64,000 bases of DNA, taken from Apus apus. Lineage: Eukaryota > Chordata > Aves > Apodiformes > Apodidae. Below, piece after piece: positions 26,569 to 38,214 of the stretch; the first letter of the stretch is position 1; each line of letters opens with the position of its first letter. The stretch covers positions 130,381,132-130,445,131 of the forward strand of contig NC_067282.1 in assembly GCF_020740795.1 (NCBI RefSeq), in the 5' to 3' direction. The notes under the pieces were generated by a model, which saw only the letters and a list, made by a program, of their open reading frames with translations, was not told where the DNA came from and made no database searches. A program made the position numbers and the translations under genes.

Positions 26569-27390
26569 AGGCATATTGAAAACTTAGATTATTTTTTTTC
26601 CTTCTCTTTTCCTGGGGACACAAAATCGATTCCTGAGAACGCACCTGCATGATGGGTGTTGTGGGAGCAGCAGTAACCCCACTGGGAGATCTGCTTTGCT
26701 CACCTGGGCATCAGCACCAGACCTGGAATGGAAGATGCTCTGGGGTTGGAATATTTTGGTTTTCTGGATTACACACAATGTGGATGGGAAAGCAGTGTGA
26801 TCTCAGGAGATCCCTCTTTTGTAATGATTAAAGCAAGTAAATCGAGTTTAAGGTGCTCTGTCTCCTGTTTTTTCTTTCAGCTACCCAAGCATAACTGCAC
26901 TTGAAAGGATTGCATGACATGAGGGCAAACAACAAGCTCTTCCTTTCAGAAATGGGGGAAGGTACTTCTTTATTTATATAGTTGGGGCCAGATTCATTCC
27001 TTTGATCATGAATTGCAGCTTGTCTGTTACTAGTATTATTTAATACTTGCTTTTTTTCATCTAGTTTCTTTTTCTTTTGATCTTGCTCTGTTACTTCTGC
27101 CAGTTGTGCTACGTGAGGAGAGTAAGTAAACTTGAGTCCTGAATTGGCACTGACAAGATAACATCCCTCTAGCTAGTAAATTACTTGTGTTGGATGCCTT
27201 GGAAATTTGACTGGGATGCAAAAGTTTAGTGGTTGCATTGCACAGTAGATTGAGGAGTTTATCTGGCACCATCTGCAGAGCATTCCTCTTGCACTTGACT
27301 CGTTATGCTCTGGTGTGCTCCAGTGCAAAGCAGGCACACAAATATGCAAACTTGGAAGCAAATCCAGGAAAGACTGGGTAATTCAGTGAC

Positions 27391-27427
27391 CTTTTCTTTT
27401 TTTCTTTTTTTTTTTTTTTACCCCCCC
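27391..27427 (+). repeat. Pyrimidine run ending T15-A-C7
   Basis: A T-rich run with two single C interruptions, then fifteen T (27405-27419), one A and seven C. It is another instance of the T-then-C order. Confidence 0.9.
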
Positions 27428-27853
27428 TCAGGAGTTCTGGAAGAATGAAGGCTGCAGGATGTAGTTTCTTTTAACTTAGAGGTTAGAGCAGAAAGCTGAA
27501 ATGGGTTCCTTGTGAAACCCAGAGGTCAAAAAGACTAAAGCAGCTATGGAGTCTCCAGTTCCTCCACACTGATTAGGCAGACAGACCCAATTTTGCCTCT
27601 CTAGGAGGGGGAAGAGCTTGCAGCTGCAATGGAGAGAACAAAAAGAGTTGGGTGGCACATCAACCTGGCTTGGCTTTCCAAGCCTCGCCCTTCACCAGGT
27701 GTTGGGTTTCTGGAAGAACTCTCTTTCTGGGTGAGCCTTAGCCCATTTCTCCAGACTAGTGCTCACACTGGTAATGATAGTCCTGTCCTTCAGTATTTTG
27801 GCAGAGAGTAGAGCCTGATAATGAAATTTATTTAGTTGATTCAGTAGTAGGTG

Positions 27854-27870
27854 TTTTTTTTTTTCCCCCC
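27854..27870 (+). repeat. T11-C6 homopolymer junction
   Basis: Eleven T followed directly by six C. It lies about 60 bp before the CR1 copy at 27.9 kb, with no evident link to that insertion. Confidence 0.9.
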
Positions 27871-27930
27871 ATGCATCCTTTTGAAGTCCCATCTTTTAGG
27901 GGCAAGTAAGTGACTACTTGAGAAATTCAC

Positions 27931-28277
27931 AACCAGACCTCATCAGTCTCTACAACTACCTGAAAGGTCACTGTAGAGAGGTTGGTGCTGGTCTCTTCTC
28001 ACAGGTAATTAGTGACAGAACAAGAGGGAAGGGCTTCAAGCTGCAACAGGGGAGGTTTAGACTGGACATTAGGAAAACATTTTCACAGCAAGAGTGGTCA
28101 GACACTGGAACAGGCTGCCCAGGGAGGTGGTGGAGTCACCATCCCTGGATGTGTTTACGGGTCATTTGGATGTGGTGTTGATGGATACGGTTTAGGGGAG
28201 AACTTTGTAGAGTAGGGATGATGGTTGGACTTGATGATCCCAAGGGTCTTTTCCAACCTGAATATTCTGTGATTATG
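27931..28277 (+). mobile_element. CR1 LINE, 5'-truncated, Y-like 3' end
   Basis: A forward CR1 fragment. Its 5' part still reads as ORF2 C-terminus ([20 protein letters not shown], then LDIRK) before stops. The UTR holds 'caggctgcccagggaggtgg' and ends 'gatggttggacttgatgatc', 'gggtcttttccaacctg' and 'attctgtgattatg'. It resembles the copies at 21.4 kb and 61.1 kb. A second CR1-like tail follows about 40 bp downstream in the same orientation. Confidence 0.96.
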
Positions 28278-28317
28278 TGAAGTAATTCAATTCTGAGTAG
28301 GTTTATTATTCAAGCAC

Positions 28318-28388
28318 TTCTATGATTCTACCTATAAAGGTTGGACCAGATGATCCTTGAGGTCCAAGCTGGCATTCTATGATTCTAC
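28318..28388 (+). mobile_element. Very short CR1 3'-end fragment
   Basis: About 57 bp of CR1 3' terminus ('ggttggaccagatgatcctt', then 'gaggtccaagctgg') with an octamer-type tail. The identical 14-mer 'ttctatgattctac' lies on both sides (28318-28331 and 28375-28388). The short element is therefore bounded by a direct repeat that itself looks like a CR1 tail. It may be a separate, extremely truncated insertion or a remnant of an older copy. Confidence 0.75.
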
Positions 28389-29250
28389 GACACAATGATG
28401 CTATATTTTTTGCTTTGTTTTTTATATCTGTGGCTGGGTCCCATCCCCTCTTTTAGCTGTGAAGAGCTCCTTCTCCTTACTTTTTTTGCAATGAAGTCTA
28501 ATTCCAGGACACAGATCTACAAATCCTTCCCAGCTGAATTTTAACAAATTTAGACAGACTTTTTTACTTCTTTTTTTTTCCTTTTAATACCAAACCCACC
28601 AAAATTTCTGGCTGGAGAGGATCTCCTTCCTTCCTGCCTGGCAGCATGTGACCCCAGTTAGGGGGGAGCCCCTGCAGTGGTGCTGTGTGAGGGAGGTGGA
28701 CAGGAGGGATGGGCAGAGAGGGCAGTGAGTGGTTGGTGTTGGCCAGTGGCCTTGCAGGCAGCTGATGCCCAGTGAGCATCTCAGCATCAGGCTGTGAGTC
28801 AAAAGGCAGCCTTTTGTGCCATGTTTTAAAGAGTGCTGCTTTGTTGTTGTGGTTTGGTTTGGTTTTCTTTGGGTTCTTTTGTTGTTGTTTTGGTTTTGTT
28901 TTGTTTTGTGTGGTTTGTTTTTTTTTTGGTTGGTTGGTTTGTTCATTGTTTGGCATTTTTTTTGTTGTGGGGTTTGGTTTTTTTGCCCTTTTTTTTTTTT
29001 TTTAACAGGCATTGACTTGCCATGTGTAAATAGATTAATTTTTCTTTTCCTGGTTGGCAGAGTATCATGGCTCTCTCCCTTTGGATCTGGGAGTGAGAAC
29101 TGTTAACTTGTGTTATATTGAAGGGACTTTGTTTTGCCCAGCTCATTCAAATGCAGAAATTATCCTTTGATGTGCCTGATGTGAGCTTCTCTGTCCTGTT
29201 CATCTCTACAGCTGTGTGATACTCCTCTGGCTGTGGTGAAAATCTTGTGT
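28389..29250. other. Non-coding spacer with long G/T tract
   Basis: The spacer separates the short forward CR1 tail from the reverse J-like CR1. Its middle is the 28841-29003 G/T-rich tract. No gene is recognised; the 130- and 142-codon minus-strand frames here are low-complexity Lys/Gln/Asn translations of that tract. Confidence 0.75.
28841..29003 (+). repeat. Long G/T-rich low-complexity tract, about 160 bp
   Basis: The plus strand is built of T-runs, GTT and GGTT units (for example 'tggtttggtttggttttctt'). It has two A and a few C, and ends in T15. This is the longest low-complexity segment in the window. Confidence 0.92.
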
Positions 29251-29748
29251 AGAATTATAGAATAGGCTGAGCTGGAAGGGACCCATCAGGATCATCAAGT
29301 CCAACTCCTGTTCCTGTGTAGGGCACCCCAAGAATCACACCATGGGCCTGAGAGCATCATCCAAAGGCTTCTTGAACTCAGGCAGGCTCGGTGCTGTGAC
29401 TCCTGCCCTGGGGAGCTTGCTCCAGCGCTCAGCCACCCTCTGGGTGAAAAACCTTTTCCTGATATCCAACCTAAACCTCCCCTGATTCAGCTTCCTGCCA
29501 TTTCCCCGAGTCCTGTCACTGGTCACAGGAGTGAAGGGATCAGGACCTGCCCCATCTCTTCCCCTCGTGAGGAAGCCACAGACTGCAGTGAGGTCACCCC
29601 TCAGCCTCCTCTTCTCCAAGCTGAACAATCCAAGTGACCTCAGCTGCTCCTCATAAGCCACCCCTTCCAGACCCTTCACCACCCTCGTGACTCTCCTCTG
29701 GACACCTCCAACAGCTTGATGTCTTTTTTATATCGTGGTGCCCAAAAA
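29251..29748 (-). mobile_element. CR1 LINE, 5'-truncated, J-like
   Basis: A reverse-oriented CR1 copy. Its 3' end is on the left ('agaattatagaataggctga', then 'gctggaagggacccatcagg'). Reading leftward from 29682 there is an uninterrupted 115-codon frame covering the C-terminus of ORF2 ([20 protein letters not shown], later [12 protein letters not shown]), ending at a stop near 29335. The intact frame suggests a comparatively young or lightly mutated copy. The region 'ccaagaatcacaccatgggc' is J-like as I recall the subfamily. Most of ORF2 and everything upstream is missing. Confidence 0.96.
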
Positions 29749-32309
29749 TCGTGTCATGTCAGTTGTAACAAAACGTTAAAATACTAATAGTCTTCACAGC
29801 TGCAGGGGACACCAAGGAAGCCAGTGTGCAAGCCCAGCTCCACGGTCCTCTCCCAGGGTGTTTTCTGCCTGAGGTGGTCCAAAGACCCCTGTGGAAAGCC
29901 TTGGAGAAAATTTTCTCACTTCCACTTGGCCCTTAGTGACTATTTTTTTCTTCAAAGTCCATGTTAGGTGTAGCTTCTAGGCAACTTATTTCATATTTTT
30001 GTGCCTTTGAGAAAGGCAATGGATAACCTGCCCTTTCTCATAGGTGTTTCTGCTTTGCAGCTGTCTCTTCACTGTGATAATGATTTGCAAAAGGTGTCTC
30101 TTGCCCCATAATGAGGATTGATAGGGAATGCCCCAGGTCTGTATGGAGCAATAAGGACGTGGGGAATGGGGAGCTGACAGGAAGAGCAGGCACCAGGGCT
30201 GAGCACAAACACCACAAGCCATCTGCAAAGATAAATTTGGTTTCTGAAAATAGCACAGCATTTGAATTGAGCCTTCTCTCTAATGTGAATTTATGCTTCT
30301 GGAAAAAAAAAACCAACAACCCAGAATTACATTTGCAGCCGTTTGATTGATTTGGCTGAATGAGTGCAAGTGTTATCACTCTGTGTCTGCTAGGGAGATT
30401 TTCCATCCCCAGTTCTGAGTGCTTCGTTCACATTTGGTGACAGACTGATAAACATCAGAGGGATTAAAGTGTGCAAATTTAGGAAGATGAGGCTTTGGCT
30501 GGATTTCTCTCTTTGAAAGGGGAGCCCTAGCTGATGGCTGCTGCTCAGTAATGTTTAAAAAGGCTTTAATGAGAACATACGAAGAGCCAAAGTTAATACA
30601 TGAAGGTTGTTCCCTTTTTGTTTCTGTACAAGCTCTGTTATCATCTTAAGTGGAATCACAGCCAGTTAGTTGCTCCGTGGCAAAGTGATGAGCAGCAGGA
30701 CCGTAGTATCCCTGGGAAGGCAGCAAAGTTTCTCTGATTAGCGATGATATGTAAAAAATCAAATTAGCTAACCATTCTTTCTAATCCCAGGTGAAACTCT
30801 TGGGGATGGTGAATCACTTTCTGAATGCTCCCACAGACTGGAAGGCAAGCCCCTGTGCTGTGCATGTTGGGATGGGTGAGCACACAGCCTGGGGGGACAC
30901 GGGCTTCTCCCTGGCTGGGAGTCTGGATCAGGCCAGTTCAGCAGCTGTTGGGGCAGTTTTGGTCCTGCCCCCTGCCCTGGGCGTAGGTGAGGTGACCCAC
31001 TGAGGTTTCTGCCAGCACTGTTTTCTGTGAGTCTTGGATTGCTTGTATTTAGCCTGAAACTCCATTTATCTGCTGCATGAAGCATATTTCATCCCAGGGA
31101 ACTGGGTTTATTTACCTCTGTTCTGCTTTTGATAAGCTGGCAGAAAACTGGAAATAAGAAAAGGATTTTTATTTTTTTTATTATTCTTTTCTTCTTTTTT
31201 TCCTTTAGAAGTGAAATGCTGTTTAAAGATGACACGATGCTTTCCAAGTGCCCTGCATCTGCATTTAAAATGTTATAAATACGGGCAGAAATGTGTTTGG
31301 TTTTGAATTGCGTGTAATTAATCACTGAGTTTTACTAATAGTGATCTGGGAGTTTATTAATGCTACAGGTAACCTGGGTGTGTACAGCAGATGTAACAGA
31401 GGGGCAGAAGTGGGGTTTCTCTGCCTGTAGCTCTTCCTCTGCATAAGCTCTGCTGGAGTCTGGTTGTGTTACAGTGGCAACAGAAGAAAGCAGCCACCAT
31501 GAGGGGCACATAACTCTTCTTTAATGTTGGCAGAGGACAAATCTGTTCTTTCTGGGTAAGGGTTTAAGAAGCTGCAGTTGATCTATATTGTGTAGCTGGT
31601 TGTTGTTCTGGGGCAATAGTAATTGATGGATCTTCAGCTTAATGCCTAACTTTTCTGTCTACGTGTAATGTAATCCTTAAAAAGCTTTGAATATTGATGC
31701 ATTTGTGCTCTTGAGAAAACAAGACAACAATGGGGGGGGAAAAAAAGACCATAAATAGAGAAAAATAATAAAGGAAAAATAAAGTGGATAGGGAAAAGAA
31801 AGAGATTATCATTTCCTAATAATGTCTGCAACCTGGTATGAAAAGGCACAGGGCATGCTTTATGACTCCAGGGCTAATGGAGACCCTGGGGCCATGCAGA
31901 AGGTTCTGGGCATCAGCAGGGTGCAGGGCACCTGCTGACATCTCTGCATCCCTTAGGAGTTCCAAAAAAATCCCAATGCTGCTTCCCACCCAAGGGGTTT
32001 CATTGTGCTTCTGTGCCACCAGCAGGTGACATGCAGACAAGGGACAGGAGGCTGCACTGCTCCCCACCAGCTTTGCAGACACACACAGGCTCAACTGTTT
32101 GCTTATTTGCCACCACCTTATTTTCCTGATTTGTTGTTGCTGTGCAAGTGAGCACCAAATCAGACTCAAAAGTGAGCACCACAGAGGGTTCTGTATGTTG
32201 CTGGAAAACAGCCTGATAAAATAAACAGATGCTGTCATAAAAAATAAAGCAGAAAGGCTGTTAAATAGAGCTTCTCCTGAAGAAAAGGGAAGTATTTTGT
32301 GCAGCATTT
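29749..32309. other. Non-coding stretch between CR1 copies
   Basis: No gene is recognised. There is an A-rich 'ggaaaaaaaaaccaacaacc' near 30301, T-rich sequence near 31170-31205 and a G8A7 run at 31732-31746. The 163-codon minus-strand open frame (31816-32307) has no recognisable domain and crosses no known repeat. I treat it as chance. Confidence 0.7.
31732..31746 (-). repeat. G8-A7 homopolymer junction (T7-C8 on the minus strand)
   Basis: Eight G then seven A on the plus strand. Read on the minus strand this is T7 then C8, the same order as the other junctions in the window. Confidence 0.9.
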
Positions 32310-33084
32310 AGGGACCTTGACAGGTGTGAGAGGTGGCCCTGTGCAAACCTTGTGAAGTTCAACAAGGGCAAGGTCCTGCACCTGGGTCAGGGGAATCCCA
32401 AGCACAATTAGAAGCTGAATGGAGAATGGATTGAGAACAGCCCTGAGGAAAAGGACTTGGAGGTGTTCATTGATGAGAAGCTTGACGTGAGCCAGCAATG
32501 CCCAGACCTGGGCTGCATCAAGAGAAGTGTGGCCAGCAGGTCAAGGGAGGTGATTCTCCCTCTCTGCTCTGGTGAGACCCCACCTGGAATGCTGTGTCCA
32601 GTTCTGGAGCCCGCAACTCAGGAAGGACATGGAGCTGCTGGAGTGAGTCCAGAAGTGGGCCACAAAGATGATCAGAGGGCTGGAGCACCTCTGTTATGGA
32701 GAAAGGCTGAGAGAGTTGGGGCTGTTCAGCCTGGAGAAGAGAAGGCTCCAGGGAGACCTTCTGGTACCTGAAGGGGCCACAGGAAAGCTGGGAAGGGGCT
32801 TTTTCAAGGGCACGTAGTGATAGGATGAGGAGGAAGGACTTTAAACTGGAAGAGAGGAGATCGAGGTGTTAGACAATAGGAAGAAATTCTGTACTGTGAG
32901 GCTGATGGGACATTGGAACAGATATCCCAGGGAGGTTGTGGATGCCCTCTCCCTGGAGGTGTTCAAGGCCAGACTGGAGCTTTGAGCAACCTGGTGTAGT
33001 GGGAGGTGTCACTGCCCATGCAGGGGGGGGTTAGAACTAGATGATTTCAAGGTCCCTTCCAACCAAAACCATTCTATGATTCTA
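32310..33084 (+). mobile_element. CR1 LINE, 5'-truncated, B/H-like
   Basis: One of the two longest CR1 copies here, forward. It starts in ORF2 around 'cttgtgaagttcaacaaggg' and 'caaggtcctgcacctgggtc' (KFNKGKVLHLG-type peptide). It passes 'cagttctggagcccgcaact' and 'agagagttggggctgttcag', then the 3' UTR, ending 'ccattctatgattcta'. The frame shifts several times: 32457-32771 is open, but out of the ORF2 frame over its second half. The 3' end matches the copies at 7.6 kb and, in reverse, 52.6 kb. Confidence 0.97.
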
Positions 33085-34440
33085 ATGTACATTGAATTTT
33101 CTGGTGTTTATTTTGGGTTTTTTGACCTGTGTAGTTGCTGAAGCCTCAGCCCTGTGTGTGTTGCCATGAGGCTGCACATGCCTGGAAGGGGTCCACACCC
33201 AATGCTGAGAAACTGCAGTGGCTGTATTTTTCAATGATATTTTGTTGCTGGCACATTGTACATTCTGGCTTTTCTAGCTATAGAGTTTTATATGCAAAGA
33301 AAAATAGCTGAAGGATATATAGTTTGAACTCAGAGGACCCTGACTGTTGGGGTTTTTTATTTTTTAAAAAAGTATATTTTCAGAGAACAAGGCTGCCTCT
33401 TGCAGTCTGCTTTCTTGCAGAAAACCTGCCAAGATACAATTGGTAGAAGATGTTGTGAGAAGTAGGCCAGTTGCAGGGGGGAAGGTGAAATTGAAACCCT
33501 GCTGCTTTGGGGTAACCTCAACTCTCTGGAAGCAGGAAAAGATGAAGACATCAGCCTGTGATACTTCCAGAGGATAAATTTCACAGCATTTCAGAGGAGG
33601 CTGCAGATAATCTAGACAGCATTGGCAGCAGTATCTCTAGAAAATCTAGAAGACCAGAAATCCTCCTTTTCTCAGTGGTTTACTAACGCAATCCTGACTT
33701 TGGCATTATGGAGAAGACATCTGATTAACCCATTAGCCCATACCCTTTCATTGTTATGGCAGCCTCTGATAGGTGTCTGAATTACTGCAGTCTTAGGCAA
33801 AAACACAGCAGCAGCTATTAATAGGCAGAACAGGAGGAGGTAGAAGTGCTATTGTAGCAGTGATACAGAAATAGCAACAATAATCCAAGCCTCTTTTCAG
33901 TCACCTTCTATCATGTCGTTACTAGTTTTAGCTTTGTTCACCTGTTATTTTGTCCAAGACATTCCCATTTCAAAGTCTTGCTTGCTGTGATTGCCTTTTT
34001 CTTTTTCTAAAAGTTGGACTTTTTGGTACAGCCTAAAACATGCCCGTTATAAATTAGCTGTAGCAGAGTGAGCAGTCCCATTTGCCAATGAGGTGTTTGG
34101 ATCTTGCAGTGCCTTGGCACATTTGGAAATGTGCTTCCCTCTTTGGGTAGCATTTTTGGATAGTTTCTTAGGGCAGGCTGGTTTAAAGGCAGTTAGGCTT
34201 TTGCTCTCACAGTTACCCTTCAGGGAAATTCCATCAGGCCCAAAAAAAACCCAAGGAAATGAATTCATGTTTTAAGGTTTCTCTGAAAATTGTTTTTACA
34301 CATGTTAGGGGAATTAATTCCACAACTTCTGTGATGTTTGAATTTCCCGTTCCTTGTTAGCACTCCAACCTCTTAAGAAGCTTTTGATCATCCCAAAGAA
34401 TTTTCCAAGTAAGTTGATGTCGGAAAATCTCTCCCTCATT

Positions 34441-34485
34441 ATTAAAAAATAATAATAATAATAAAAATTTTAAAAAATAATAAAC
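34441..34485 (+). repeat. A/T-rich tract with (AAT)n
   Basis: Contains an (AAT)n stretch flanked by A-runs, with only A and T over about 45 bp. Confidence 0.9.
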
Positions 34486-35780
34486 CAGAAGATTGCATGT
34501 TATAACATTTAAAGCTGATCTTTTTATGACCCCACAAAAGGAAGGAAATGGAAAGCGGTCAGTCCATCCTGGTTCATGTGTTAGTTACTGAGAGGGGCAA
34601 CTCCCAACCTGCAGGCATGAACTTCAGCTCCAATTAAACTTCCCTTCAGCTGTAACAGATACTTATTTTCTGTGGACCAGCAGAGAGAAGGACGTGAATA
34701 TCTAAAAGTATACATCTGCTCATAGTACTGATCAGAGAACAGATTGTTTTACTCTTCAAAAAACTTGAGATCTGGGGGGACCTCCTCACTCCACGTTAAG
34801 CATTTGCAGGGACTGTGTGTAAGAATTCATTTTATTTCCATTTTAGACTTTGGAACAAAGTGTAATATAGTACACAAGACTGGAAAGATTGTTGTTTATT
34901 TTTTTAAAAATCCATTTTGGAATATATATTTCTGAAATGTTTGTGATAGAATAAGGTCCAACTTCATTTTCATGAGATTGTTTCAGTCTGTTTTCCTCCA
35001 CTTTGGGTGGAATTGAAGCAGCAGTTTCCACCAAAAACAACTGTCAGTGAAAAAATGTCTGGATACTGCCAACCTCTTGTGTGTATCCACCTGATATACA
35101 TGGACCTCATGAAGTGGTAATGCTGCTCTTTGGTCAATGGACTTCTCTTTGGTCCATGGTCTTACCCTTCTACATACTACTTGGGCAGGCCAGCATTTCT
35201 GCACAGCTTTCATGTAACCTTCCACCCCACTTTCTCTGCTGTTCTCTGGTGCTCTTCTGGAAAGTTACCCCTGTCTCCGTTTATGTTTTGTCTATAGGTT
35301 GGAAACAGATTCTTCATAATCTCCAAAAGAAAAGTATGTTTGATCACAGGGCCTATTCAGAAGTTGTGACTATTGTAAATCAAAAAGTTCTTGGTGGTTA
35401 AATGAATGTGGAGGGACAGTAACTCTGCTTTTAAAAGGATATTATTTATTTTTTGTAAGGAAGGGTGGTACTTATGAGTTACTAGTGTTTAGCTGGGTGC
35501 TGTGAAATGACAGCAACTTAGCTCTAAAAAAAATTCCATATGGTGAGTACATAAATGAAAGGTTAGAAGTAAAAAATAATAAGTGAAATACACCTGAGTT
35601 ATATGTGGCAGTGTACCAAGAAATCCAGTAAGGCATAGAAAGATGCCTGAAAAACTGGGATGTCAAGACCAGATCAAAGTCTACTTGTTGGTGCCATCTT
35701 GGTGGTGTTTTCTTTTTCCTCCCTGATCTGGTCAAGGATGCTTAAACTTGCCTTTTCAGCTTTGATACATGTATTTGCAT

Positions 35781-35834
35781 GTGTGTTTGATTTTTGTTTT
35801 GTGGGGTGTTTTGTTGTTGTTTTTTCCTCTCCCC
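35781..35834 (+). repeat. G/T-rich tract
   Basis: 'gtgtgtttgatttttgtttt', then 'gtggggtgttttgttgttgt', ending in a pyrimidine run 'ttttttcctctcccc'. Confidence 0.85.
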
Positions 35835-36514
35835 TGTATTTAACCTTCAACAAGGGCTCCTTCTTCCAGCATAACTCAAGGTAGAGAAAAGGTGTCTTGT
35901 TATATGGGTGTCTTGCTCCTTGGGGCTCCTTGTCACTCACATCTAGAGACAGAAGAAAGTGTCACTTTTCATCTTGGTCTGTTGGTGGGCTATAAACCAC
36001 ATCTCCTGTTACTGCTTTATATGCTTAGTGGATGGCCCTGGTGAAGCATGCCGTGGGGATCCAGTCCGTTGGTTTTCTTTCTTTAAGTAGCTGTGGGATT
36101 CTGTCAAGTTGTTTTGATTGCCCAGTGCCCTGATTCAACACCGAACCACCCAGGGCAGAGGTGGCACCTCAGCAACACTGTGAGCAAGCCCGTGGCAACA
36201 AGCTGCCCACCCTGCTGCTGCATGGGGGCTGCGGGGTCTCCTGCTCTGGGGGGCTCAGTTGGCAGAGGGGTGGCCACTTGATGCTGTTTGTTCTCATCTG
36301 TTGAGCCCCCTGGCCAGGACCGCTCCCATGTCACATCTCCTCAGAGCTGTGTGGCCTATTTTGGCAGTGGAGAGCACATTGGGATCCACAGATCTGCTGT
36401 GTTTCCTCCAGCCACCTGGCAGGTCTTCCGAATGAAGCATTTATGCCAGGACAAGCTGCATGGAGCCCTGCTTTGCCTGTTTTAATCTTCTATTTGAGAG
36501 CAGAAGGCCTGCCA

Positions 36515-37312
36515 CAATGATGCTGGGGAGCTGGGTGGGGAGAAACTTGATGAAATTCAACAAGGGCAAGTGTAGGGTCTTGCATCTTGGGAAGAACAAC
36601 CCCAGGTACCAGTACAGGCTGGGGGCTGACCTGCTGGAGAGCAGTGTAGGGGAAAGGGACCTGGGGGTCCTGGTGGACAGGAGGATGACCATGAGCCAGC
36701 AATGTGCCCTTGTGGCTAAGAAGGCCAATGGCATCCTGGGGTGCATTAGAAAGGGTGTGGTTAGTAGGTCAAGGGAGGTTCTCCTCCCCCTCTATTCTGC
36801 TTTGGTGAGGATATCTGGAATATCGTGTCCAGTTCTGGGCCCCTCAGTTCAGGAAGGACAGGGAACTGCTTGAAAGAGTCCAGCGCAGAGCCACGAAGAT
36901 GATGAAGGGAGTGGAACATCTCCCTGATGAGGAAAGGCTGAGGGAGCTGGGTCTCTTTAGCTTGGAGGAGACTGAGGGGTGACCTCATCAGTGTTTACAA
37001 ATATGTTAAGGGTGAGTGTCAGGAGGATGGAGCCAGGCTTTTTTCAGTGATGACCAGCGATAGGACAAGGGGCAGTGGGTGCAAACTGGAGCATAGGAGG
37101 TTCCACGTAAACATCAGAAAAAACTTCTTTCCTGTGAGAGTGACAGAGCACTGAAACAGGCTGCCCAGAGAGGTTGTGGAGTCTCCTTCCCTGGAGACAT
37201 TCAAAACCCACCTGGACACGTTCCTGTGTGATGTGCTCTGGGTGACCCTGCTCTGGCAGGGGGGTTGGACTGGATGATCTTTCAAGGTCCTTTCCAACCC
37301 CTAGGATTCCAT
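36515..37312 (+). mobile_element. CR1 LINE, 5'-truncated, F/D-like
   Basis: A forward CR1 copy of about 0.8 kb. The open frame 36460-36873 enters the element and encodes ORF2 C-terminal sequence ([20 protein letters not shown], then [16 protein letters not shown]). After a frameshift it resumes with [15 protein letters not shown]. The UTR has 'ggctgcccagagaggttgtg', 'ctggcaggggggttggactg' and 'ggtcctttccaacccctag', but the octamer tail is degraded to 'gattccatg'. The first 55 bases or so of the open frame (36460-36514) are flanking DNA read through by chance. Confidence 0.96.
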
Positions 37313-38187
37313 GTGCCCCATTAGTAACACGCTGTTGGGGAAAGCCCAGCTCAAGGTCCTAGCCCACGTCTCCAGGGCAGTGAGCAATGCCTGTTTGACA
37401 GCTTGACCACCCTGCCCCAGTTGCCCTGAAGGGTAAAAACACATCTAACCAAAGGCTTGGCTCACTTTAGCAAACAGATGAGTTAATTCAGATTTGCTGA
37501 TGCATCTTCCCTACTCCCTCTTGTGAAGAAGAATGGAGACACCAGGGCAGGGTGAGCTGCCATGCCAGGCACTAGGGAGGGATCCATGTGTACATGGGAG
37601 ATAAGAACTTTCTCAATAAACTTCCTGCCTGGGGATCAGCAAGGATGGCACAGGCTGAACCAAGTGTTTTTCTCTACCACCCCACATCCCACTATCACAG
37701 CCACTTAGGAGGAAGCTGGTGTGAGGGTGTTTTCACAGGGACCAGGTGCATAGGGTGGTGAGACTGAAGGTGAGCATGTGGCATTTCTCCGTCATGTGGG
37801 AGCTTAAAAGACCCAGCAAGGTGGGAAGACAGTCCTGCCTCAAGAGTCACTAAGCACAAATGCAAGCCCAGTGATTCAGCAGATCCAAATGAAGGGGATA
37901 TTCTTCTGCAGAAGGATTTAAAGGGTTTGCTGGTGTGAGGTAAAACCACTGATGTCATAGGTGGCATCACTTACCACGCTGATGTTATCACTAACCTTAC
38001 CACACAGGGGATTAGCAACTTTAAGCTTCCAGCTATTAATCCCATTAATCTCCTTGCGTTCTAAGCAATGCCATAAACTGGAAAAGTACCCTTCTTCATC
38101 CCTCTTTTTCTTTAGAAAACAAATTGAATTCACTTTTCCAGAATTGAAGGCAATGTTGTGGGAATTGTGCTCAAATGGAAATGTTCC

Positions 38188-38214
38188 TTTTTTTTTTTCT
38201 TTTTTTTTTTTTTT
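38188..38214 (+). repeat. T-run with one C interruption
   Basis: Eleven T, one C, fifteen T. It is a simple homopolymer with no poly(A)-type context to suggest a retrocopy. Confidence 0.9.

Larger units (their letters stand above)
21631..27930. other. Non-coding stretch, no gene recognised
   Basis: No gene or interspersed repeat is recognised between the two Y-like CR1 copies. The stretch contains the anonymous open frame at 24409-25062, a G/T-rich tract (26535-26568) and two T-run/C-run junctions (27405-27427 and 27854-27870). AT-rich segments such as 22795-22825 look like ordinary bird intronic or intergenic DNA. Confidence 0.7.
33085..36514. other. Non-coding stretch between CR1 copies
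   Basis: No gene is recognised. There is an AAT-repeat-containing A/T tract at 34441-34485 and a G/T-rich tract at 35781-35834. The short open frames show no family signature. Confidence 0.7.

Noticed and set aside
28564..29012. Overlapping 130- and 142-codon minus-strand frames, and plus-strand frames of 60-96 codons, around 28.6-29.1 kb
   Set aside because: They translate the G/T-rich tract: Lys/Gln/Asn runs on one strand and Phe/Leu/Val/Gly/Cys runs on the other. This is low complexity, not a protein.
31816..32307. 163-codon minus-strand open frame
   Set aside because: No domain or plausible transcript context; a tail of mixed hydrophobic and Cys/Ser residues with no family signature.
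36460..36873. 137-codon plus-strand open frame, apparently protein-like
   Set aside because: It is CR1 ORF2 read in from flanking DNA, so it is a mobile-element remnant rather than a host gene. The same applies to frames at 32457-32771, 49967-50439, 52854-53141 and 61339-61758.
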